Positions 23,890 through 28,587 of a stretch of DNA of 28,587 bases are shown here, piece after piece. The notes below the pieces were generated by a model, which did not search any database, was not told where the DNA came from, and saw nothing but the letters and a program-made list of their open reading frames with translations. Made by a program: the position numbers and the translations under genes. Within the stretch, counting starts at the first letter, position 1. Every line of letters starts with the position of its first letter. This stretch comes from Methylopumilus sp036745495 (GTDB lineage Bacteria; Pseudomonadota; Gammaproteobacteria; Burkholderiales; Methylophilaceae). Location of the stretch: positions 1 to 28,587 of the forward strand of contig DAIOGA010000011.1 in NCBI GenBank assembly GCA_036745495.1, in the 5' to 3' direction.

Positions 23890-24909
23890 ATGCTTAACTA
23901 TCTCATTAAACGTTTACTATGGATGATTCCAATGTTAATTGGAATTAGTCTTATTTCATTTTTTATTATGCATTTAGCGCCTGGTGATATTACTGCATCA
24001 GAATCAGCTTTCAATCCCAAAGCTTCGGAAGAATCACGTCAAAAATTAAGAGCTCTTTACAACTTAGATAAACCATTGATGACGCAATATAGTTTATGGT
24101 TAAAACGTATAGTTAAATTAGACTTTGGAAATTCTTTTGCCTCACACCAACGCCCTGTCTTATGGGAAACTAAAGATGCTAAAGGAAACGTTAGTAAAGG
24201 CATGATTCAAGATGCATTACCTATAACGCTGATGATAAATTTAATAGGGCTGCTAATCATCTTTGCGCTATCAATTTTTTTAGGTGTAGTTTCAGCGGTA
24301 AACCAAAACCGATGGCCAGACCGACTTATTACTATCATTGTATTTGTAGGATTTGCTGTGCCTGGTTTTTGGTTGGCACTTTTATTAATGTATTGGACTG
24401 GTGTAACTCACTCTTGGCTTCCTATCTCAGGCCTTCATAGCGCGGGTTTTGAAAAGATGAGTCATATTGCACAATATGCAGATTTATTTAAACATCTTAT
24501 ATTGCCTGTTTCTATTTCAAGCCTAGGTGGGCTCGCAAGTATTTCTCTTTACGTGAGAAATGGAATGCTGGATGTACTTCAACAAGATTTTATTACGACT
24601 GCTCGCGCAAAAGGCTTGCCAGAAAATAAAGTCATCTATGGGCACGCCCTAAGAAATACGCTCCTCCCTCTTATCACCATCATAGGATTATCAATTCCAG
24701 GATTAATTGGTGGTTCTGTCATTGGAGAGTCTATTTTTGCAATTTCTGGCATGGGCAAATTATTCTTTGATGCTGTGTTAATGAGGGACTTTCCAGTGGT
24801 AATGGGAATTCTTACCATCGGATCCGTTTTAACATTATTTGGAAATTTAATCGCGGACATTGGTTATGCTTGGGCAGATCCAAGGATTAGACGAGGCATT
24901 TCAAATTGA
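23890..24909 (+). CDS. ABC transporter permease, OppB/DppB type
   Basis: A 339-residue inner-membrane permease with six predicted helices. Seen: conserved N-terminus YLIKRLLWMIPMLIGISLISF followed by HLAPGD, a long periplasmic segment with LDFGNSFASHQRPV, and the EAA loop ARAKGLPENKVIYGHALRNTLLP, which contacts the ATPase. This pattern is that of the first permease of Opp/Dpp/Yej systems. Its stop overlaps the next permease start as TTGA, so translation is coupled. The EAA loop shows that it needs an ATP-binding subunit, but none is encoded next to it. Confidence 0.9.
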   Translation: MLNYLIKRLLWMIPMLIGISLISFFIMHLAPGDITASESAFNPKASEESRQKLRALYNLDKPLMTQYSLWLKRIVKLDFGNSFASHQRPVLWETKDAKGNVSKGMIQDALPITLMINLIGLLIIFALSIFLGVVSAVNQNRWPDRLITIIVFVGFAVPGFWLALLLMYWTGVTHSWLPISGLHSAGFEKMSHIAQYADLFKHLILPVSISSLGGLASISLYVRNGMLDVLQQDFITTARAKGLPENKVIYGHALRNTLLPLITIIGLSIPGLIGGSVIGESIFAISGMGKLFFDAVLMRDFPVVMGILTIGSVLTLFGNLIADIGYAWADPRIRRGISN

Positions 24910-25733
24910 AAAACCTCACACAAAATCCACTAGCTTTAAGTGGTCTTGTTATTATTGTTACCGTACTTTTTGTTGCAATTTTCGCTCCATGGCTTTCACC
25001 TTACGACCCTAATTACATTGATATTCATTCGATACTTTTACCCCCTTCCTACTCACATTTCATGGGGACTGATGGGCTAGGTAGAGATGTCTTTTCGCGC
25101 ATGCTTTATGGATCAAGAATTTCACTTCTTGTAGGCTTTGTCGCAGTTGGCATTGCTACCTTGATTGGTACATTTTTAGGGGCTATTGCTGGTTTTTATC
25201 GAGGTTATCTCGATTCAATTATCATGCGCTTTGTAGATATCATGTTATCTATTCCTACTTTTTTTCTTATTCTTGCTGTCATTGCTTTTTTAACGCCTTC
25301 TATTTGGAATATCATGATTGTGATTGGATTAACATCTTGGATGGGTGTAACCCGCCTTGTGCGTGCAGAATTTTTGAGCCTTAGAAATAGAGAGTTCATA
25401 TTGGCGGCCGAAGCAATGGGTGCATCAGATTACAGACTCATCTATAAACATCTTCTCCCAAATAGCTTAACACCCATCATCGTAAGCTCTGTTTTAGGTA
25501 TTGCAAGTGCAGTTTTAACTGAGTCCGGATTAAGTTTTCTTGGGCTTGGAGTCCAAGCGCCTCAGTCTTCATGGGGGAATATTCTAACTGACGGCAAAGA
25601 ATATATCCAATTTGCATGGTGGTTATCATTATTTCCAGGGCTCGCTATTTTGATTACAGTCCTAGGTTATAATTTACTCGGTGAAGGATTGAGAGATTTA
25701 CTTGATCCTAAAAATAAGAATCAGAAAAAATAA
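24906..25733 (+). CDS. ABC transporter permease, OppC/DppC type
   Basis: A 275-residue partner permease. Seen: N-terminal LALSGLVIIVTVLFVAIFAPWLSPYDPN, the family motif HFMGTDGLGRDVFSRMLYGSRISLLVG, and the EAA loop AAEAMGASDYRLIYKHLLPNSLTPIIV, ending with GLSFLGLGVQAPQSSWGNIL. Starts with TTG overlapping the previous stop by 4 bases; no better ATG is present. Eleven bases after its stop comes fabI, preceded by an AAAGGA SD. Neither an OppD/OppF-type nor a YejF-type ATPase gene follows, so the ATPase must be encoded elsewhere or shared. Confidence 0.9.
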   Translation: MKNLTQNPLALSGLVIIVTVLFVAIFAPWLSPYDPNYIDIHSILLPPSYSHFMGTDGLGRDVFSRMLYGSRISLLVGFVAVGIATLIGTFLGAIAGFYRGYLDSIIMRFVDIMLSIPTFFLILAVIAFLTPSIWNIMIVIGLTSWMGVTRLVRAEFLSLRNREFILAAEAMGASDYRLIYKHLLPNSLTPIIVSSVLGIASAVLTESGLSFLGLGVQAPQSSWGNILTDGKEYIQFAWWLSLFPGLAILITVLGYNLLGEGLRDLLDPKNKNQKK

Positions 25734-25744
25734 AGGAATACAAC

Positions 25745-26527
25745 ATGAGTTTTTTGACAGGTAAACGCGTTTTAATTCTTGGCTTATTAAGTGACCGATC
25801 TATTGCTTATGGTATTGCTTCAGCTATGAAACGAGAAGGAGCTGAATTAGCTTTCACCTATCAAATGGAAAAACACGATGAACGCGTTAAAAAACTTGCT
25901 CAAGATTTTAATTCAAGCATTGTATTACCCTGCGATGTTTCGAGCGATGAGCAGATAGACAACTTATTTCCTCTTTTAAAAAAACATTGGGATAAATTAG
26001 ATGTCATTGTGCATTCAGTCGCATTTGTGACAAAAGAAGCTTTAAAAGGTGATTTCGTTGAAGCTACAACTCGTGAAAATTTCAGAATAGCTCATGATAT
26101 AAGCTCTTATAGTTTTACAGCATTAGCAAAAGCTGCTTTGCCTATGCTAAGTGAACATGCGAGCTTACTCACATTAAGTTACTTAGGTGCTGAAAGAACA
26201 ATGCCAAACTATAATGTCATGGGGCTCGCAAAAGCAAGTTTAGAAGCTAATGTAAGATATATGGCTCAGAGCTTGGGACCCAAAGGTATTAGAGTTAATG
26301 CGGTTTCGGCAGGCCCTATTAAAACGCTCGCTGCATCTGGTATTGCAGACTTTGATCGTATGATAGGCTTTAATGAGAAGCATGCCGCTTTAAGACGAAA
26401 TGTTACGATTGATGAAGTTGGAAATGCAGCAGCATTCTTATGTAGCGACCTTGCATCAGGCATTACAGGCGAAATTACTTACGTAGATGGCGGTATGAAT
26501 ATTACTGCCGCAGGTTCAATCGATTAA
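25745..26527 (+). CDS. fabI: enoyl-[acyl-carrier-protein] reductase (NADH)
   Basis: FabI performs the last reduction of each fatty-acid elongation round. Seen: short-chain dehydrogenase fold with NADH-binding GLLSDRSIAYGIA (in place of the usual GxxSxxSIAxGIA), CDVSS, and catalytic Tyr146, Tyr156 and Lys163 in LSYLGAERTMPNYNVMGLAKASLEAN, the same residue numbers as in E. coli. C-terminal GPIKTLAASGI and GEITYVDGG are intact. Length 260 fits. AAAGGA lies 8 bases before the ATG. Residue 93 is Ala where E. coli has Gly; Ala also occurs at this site in other FabI proteins. It ends the rightward gene run and overlaps the ppiD stop. Confidence 0.96.
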   Translation: MSFLTGKRVLILGLLSDRSIAYGIASAMKREGAELAFTYQMEKHDERVKKLAQDFNSSIVLPCDVSSDEQIDNLFPLLKKHWDKLDVIVHSVAFVTKEALKGDFVEATTRENFRIAHDISSYSFTALAKAALPMLSEHASLLTLSYLGAERTMPNYNVMGLAKASLEANVRYMAQSLGPKGIRVNAVSAGPIKTLAASGIADFDRMIGFNEKHAALRRNVTIDEVGNAAAFLCSDLASGITGEITYVDGGMNITAAGSID

Positions 26528-28419
26528 TTCTTTTGTGTTGTTTCAAAGAATTTTTGATTAACTGAGACACTCGCTTTCGATTTTAATCCCTTAAGATAAG
26601 CACTTAAATATTCAGCAGTTAATGCCTCTGAGTAATCTGAAGCAAATGTTTTTTTATTTTCTTCATTATTATCATTTGGGAACGCCACTTTATTCACTTT
26701 AACAATAACGTATCCATTGTTGCCATCAACAAAACCGCTATAACTAGGAAGCTTATCTGTAGGCATTTTATATGCATGATTAATAACAGCCTCGCTTAAA
26801 CCTTTAGTATTTTTTCGATCCACTAAAACTGCTGGCTGCCAATCAATTTTGCGTGAAGTGTCGCTAATAGTTTTTAAAGCTGCCTCACCTTCGCTAGCCA
26901 CTGTTTTCTTTGCTGCTTCGAATTTTAAATAATCTTCGATATTCTTTTTGACATCAGCAAAAGGTTTGGTAGATTGTGCTTTGTAATCTACAACGCGCGC
27001 AGAAATTAAATTATTAGGTGTTACTTCAATGGCTTCAGTATTTCGATGATCTTTGATAGATTCTTTTGAGTATAAAGCATTCATCAATGTTTCATTTTTG
27101 AAAAATTTATCTGAATCGTTTCGCCCAATCCAATCGGTTTTTTGAATAGGTAGATTGAATTTTTTCGAAACAGCATCAAGGCTCGATGATTGTTCATAAA
27201 CTTTATTGCTAAACTCTTCGGCAAGAGCTGCAAATTTTTCCTGCCCTTTTTGATAGATTAATTCTGCTTTTATTTGTGGCTTCATAGCATCAAAACCACC
27301 ACCTTCTCCAATAATCTTAGTGAGCTTGATAATATGGTAACCAAAATCAGATTCAACAATATTACTAATCTCATTCACTTTCATTGAGAAAACGGCATCA
27401 TCAAATGGCTTAACCATCATACCGCGACCAAATGCTCCTAATTCACCGCCCTTTTTAGCAGACTCTGGGTCTTGTGAATATTTTGTTGCTAACTCTTCAA
27501 ATTGTTTGGGATTCTTTCGAATTTGACTCAAAAGATCTTCAGCCTTTGCTTTAGCTTTGGCTTTTTCTGCAGGTGCGGCATTTTTAGAGGCTGCTATTAA
27601 TATATGGCTTGCTTCTCTTTGTTGTTGATTCTGATATTTATCTGAATTTGTTTTATAAAAAGCTTTTATTTCATCATCTGTCACATTGATAGTTGGAAGA
27701 ATATTTGCTAATGAAAATACAACAAACTCAGCTTTTACTTGTTCGGGTGCTAAAAACTTAGATTTGTTTTGGTCGTAAAAAGCCTGTATATCCTTTTCAG
27801 CAATATTTGCTTTTGCCATATATTCTTTAGTTTTAAATTCAGCGACACTTATCTCTCTTTGTTGTGATGTTGCTTTTAATGTCTCTGCTAAATTATTTGG
27901 TGGGATAAATGTGAGCTTTTGAAGTCCATCGCGCACCTGCTGAATAAGCAAATCATTTCTGATACTTTCTTCAAATTTCTTAGGGGTAAGTTGATTATTT
28001 TGCAAGACTTTGTCATATAGCTCTTGTGAAAATTTTCCTTCTTTTTGGAACTCGGGCATACCAATAATATATTGGCTTAATTGTTGATCAGTGATTTTAA
28101 ATTTACTTTTTTTAATATCATTATTTACTAATTGTTTAGAGATTAAGCCGTCGACAACGGACTCTTTAAATTCGAATGAATCAAACATTGCGGGATCAAC
28201 TTTTTTACCTTCACTCATCATGCGATTACGAACATTTTCAATCGCACGATTGTATTCTGGCAGTGCAATTTTGTAGCCATTAACTTTAGCAATGCTTAAA
28301 TTGTTACCTGCTTGATTTAGATATGAGTCAATTCCAAACAATGCAAAAGGAATAAGAATGAGCGCCAAAATAACTTGTGCAGCTTTAGTTTGAGCGTAAC
28401 TTCTAAATTTTTCTAACAT
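26524..28419 (-). CDS. ppiD: periplasmic folding chaperone / peptidyl-prolyl isomerase D
   Basis: PpiD is an inner-membrane-anchored periplasmic chaperone that works near the Sec translocon. Seen: a short cytoplasmic start, one membrane anchor at about residues 15-32 (VILALILIPFALFG), a SurA-like N-domain to about 190, one parvulin (PpiC) domain at about 265-370 (ASHILIA, ELATKYSQDPESAKKGGELGAFGRG, FGYHIIKLT), and a long helical C-terminal part. Length 631 matches E. coli (623). The ATG is preceded by AGGA 8 bases upstream. It lies 68 bases downstream of the terminator that follows tRNA-Asp; no convincing promoter was found in that gap. Its stop overlaps that of convergent fabI. Confidence 0.93.
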   Translation of the reverse strand: MLEKFRSYAQTKAAQVILALILIPFALFGIDSYLNQAGNNLSIAKVNGYKIALPEYNRAIENVRNRMMSEGKKVDPAMFDSFEFKESVVDGLISKQLVNNDIKKSKFKITDQQLSQYIIGMPEFQKEGKFSQELYDKVLQNNQLTPKKFEESIRNDLLIQQVRDGLQKLTFIPPNNLAETLKATSQQREISVAEFKTKEYMAKANIAEKDIQAFYDQNKSKFLAPEQVKAEFVVFSLANILPTINVTDDEIKAFYKTNSDKYQNQQQREASHILIAASKNAAPAEKAKAKAKAEDLLSQIRKNPKQFEELATKYSQDPESAKKGGELGAFGRGMMVKPFDDAVFSMKVNEISNIVESDFGYHIIKLTKIIGEGGGFDAMKPQIKAELIYQKGQEKFAALAEEFSNKVYEQSSSLDAVSKKFNLPIQKTDWIGRNDSDKFFKNETLMNALYSKESIKDHRNTEAIEVTPNNLISARVVDYKAQSTKPFADVKKNIEDYLKFEAAKKTVASEGEAALKTISDTSRKIDWQPAVLVDRKNTKGLSEAVINHAYKMPTDKLPSYSGFVDGNNGYVIVKVNKVAFPNDNNEENKKTFASDYSEALTAEYLSAYLKGLKSKASVSVNQKFFETTQKN

Positions 28420-28485
28420 TGAATTTATCCTAATATCTTTTAAGCTTTTTGATAAAAAAAGATACCAAAAAGTTCTTACTGAATT

Positions 28486-28515
28486 AATAAAAAGGCGAAT
28501 CTTCGGATTCGCCTT
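28486..28515 (-). terminator. intrinsic terminator after tRNA-Asp
   Basis: AAGGCGAATC (28492-28501) and GATTCGCCTT (28506-28515) form a perfect 10-bp stem around a 4-base loop (CGAA in the minus-strand RNA). Read leftward, the stem runs straight into a U-run (A-run 28489-28493 on the plus strand) and further AT bases. Only 8 bases separate it from the tRNA 3' end. It does not carry a U-run in the other direction, so it belongs to the tRNA transcript. Confidence 0.88.
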
Positions 28516-28523
28516 AATAATGT

Positions 28524-28587
28524 TGGCGGAGTGGACGGGACTCGAACCCGCGACCCCCGGCGTGACAGGCCGGTATTCTAACCAACT
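28524..28587 (-). tRNA. tRNA-Asp (anticodon GUC), 5' end cut by the window
   Basis: Read on the minus strand, the last 64 bases of a tRNA are present; about 13 bases of the 5' acceptor/D side lie beyond the window. Seen: anticodon arm CCGGC-CTGTCAC-GCCGG with GTC at 28566-28564, T arm GCGGG-TTCGAGT-CCCGT, acceptor 3' strand CCACTCC, discriminator G and an encoded CCA (28526-28524). The sequence closely follows E. coli tRNA-Asp. Its G34 is a standard queuosine site, linking it to queG and queD in this window. In proteobacteria lon, hupB and tRNA-Val often precede it, which could be expected just outside. Confidence 0.96.

Noticed and set aside
25745..26527. Ala93 in FabI at the site where changes give triclosan resistance in E. 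coli
   Set aside because: Ala is natural at this position in other susceptible FabI proteins, so it says nothing about resistance.
1..28587. Horizontally acquired island, prophage, transposon, CRISPR or toxin-antitoxin pair
   Set aside because: Every long frame matches a core or widespread family, composition looks even, and no integrase, transposase, direct repeats or repeat array were seen.

Overview
This is a gene-dense, AT-rich (mid-30s % GC by eye) stretch of bacterial chromosome. It reads as core genome of a streamlined betaproteobacterium, most likely a methylotroph of the Methylophilaceae (OM43 / Candidatus Methylopumilus type). The assignment is an inference. It rests on proteobacterial gene orders (rluC-HAD-Rieske-S49 protease divergent from rne; mltD-gloB/yafS-rnhA-dnaQ; fabI facing ppiD next to tRNA-Asp), very short or overlapping gene junctions, and the start of a PQQ-type quinoprotein dehydrogenase at the left edge. 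I see no insertion sequence, prophage, CRISPR array or integrase.

Layout. 1-218 (-): N-terminus of a lipid-anchored quinoprotein, cut by the window. 349-3417 (+): an MnmC oxidoreductase domain standing alone, then a TPR / O-GlcNAc-transferase-like glycosyltransferase. 6919-3414 (-): tsaE, amiC, miaA and an EamA-type transporter, tightly packed and divergent from queG. 6953-9749 (+): queG, then pgi with its own extended -10 promoter. 12739-9760 (-): rluC, HAD phosphatase, Rieske protein and S49 protease, ending in a palindromic terminator shared with the end of pgi. 12740-13127: the only long non-coding stretch, read here as a structured rne leader with five hairpins, the last covering the Shine-Dalgarno. 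13128-15464 (+): rne. 16388-15466 (-): orn and crcB. 16489-18217 (+): an M48 peptidase and queD. 20063-18224 (-): a YafS-like methyltransferase, rnhA and dnaQ. 20108-26527 (+): gloB, mltD, a peptide-type ABC binding protein, two permeases and fabI. 28419-26524 (-): ppiD, then the terminator and most of tRNA-Asp(GUC), which runs off the right edge.

How the genes work together. RNA modification is over-represented: MnmC domain (U34), MiaA (A37), TsaE (t6A37), QueG and QueD (queuosine 34) and RluC (23S pseudouridine). The tRNA-Asp at the right edge is itself a normal queuosine substrate. RNA decay and processing are covered by RNase E, oligoribonuclease and RNase HI. The envelope is served by AmiC, MltD, PpiD, the S49 protease and the M48 peptidase. 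If the organism is a methylotroph, Pgi would take part in the ribulose monophosphate cycle and the left-edge quinoprotein would be a periplasmic oxidase.

No clearly new multi-gene system is visible. The best leads are the rne leader with its SD hairpin, the lipoprotein quinoprotein with a TTG start, the MnmC domain without its methyltransferase half, the GT41 enzyme of unknown target, and the peptide-type transporter with no ATPase gene beside it.
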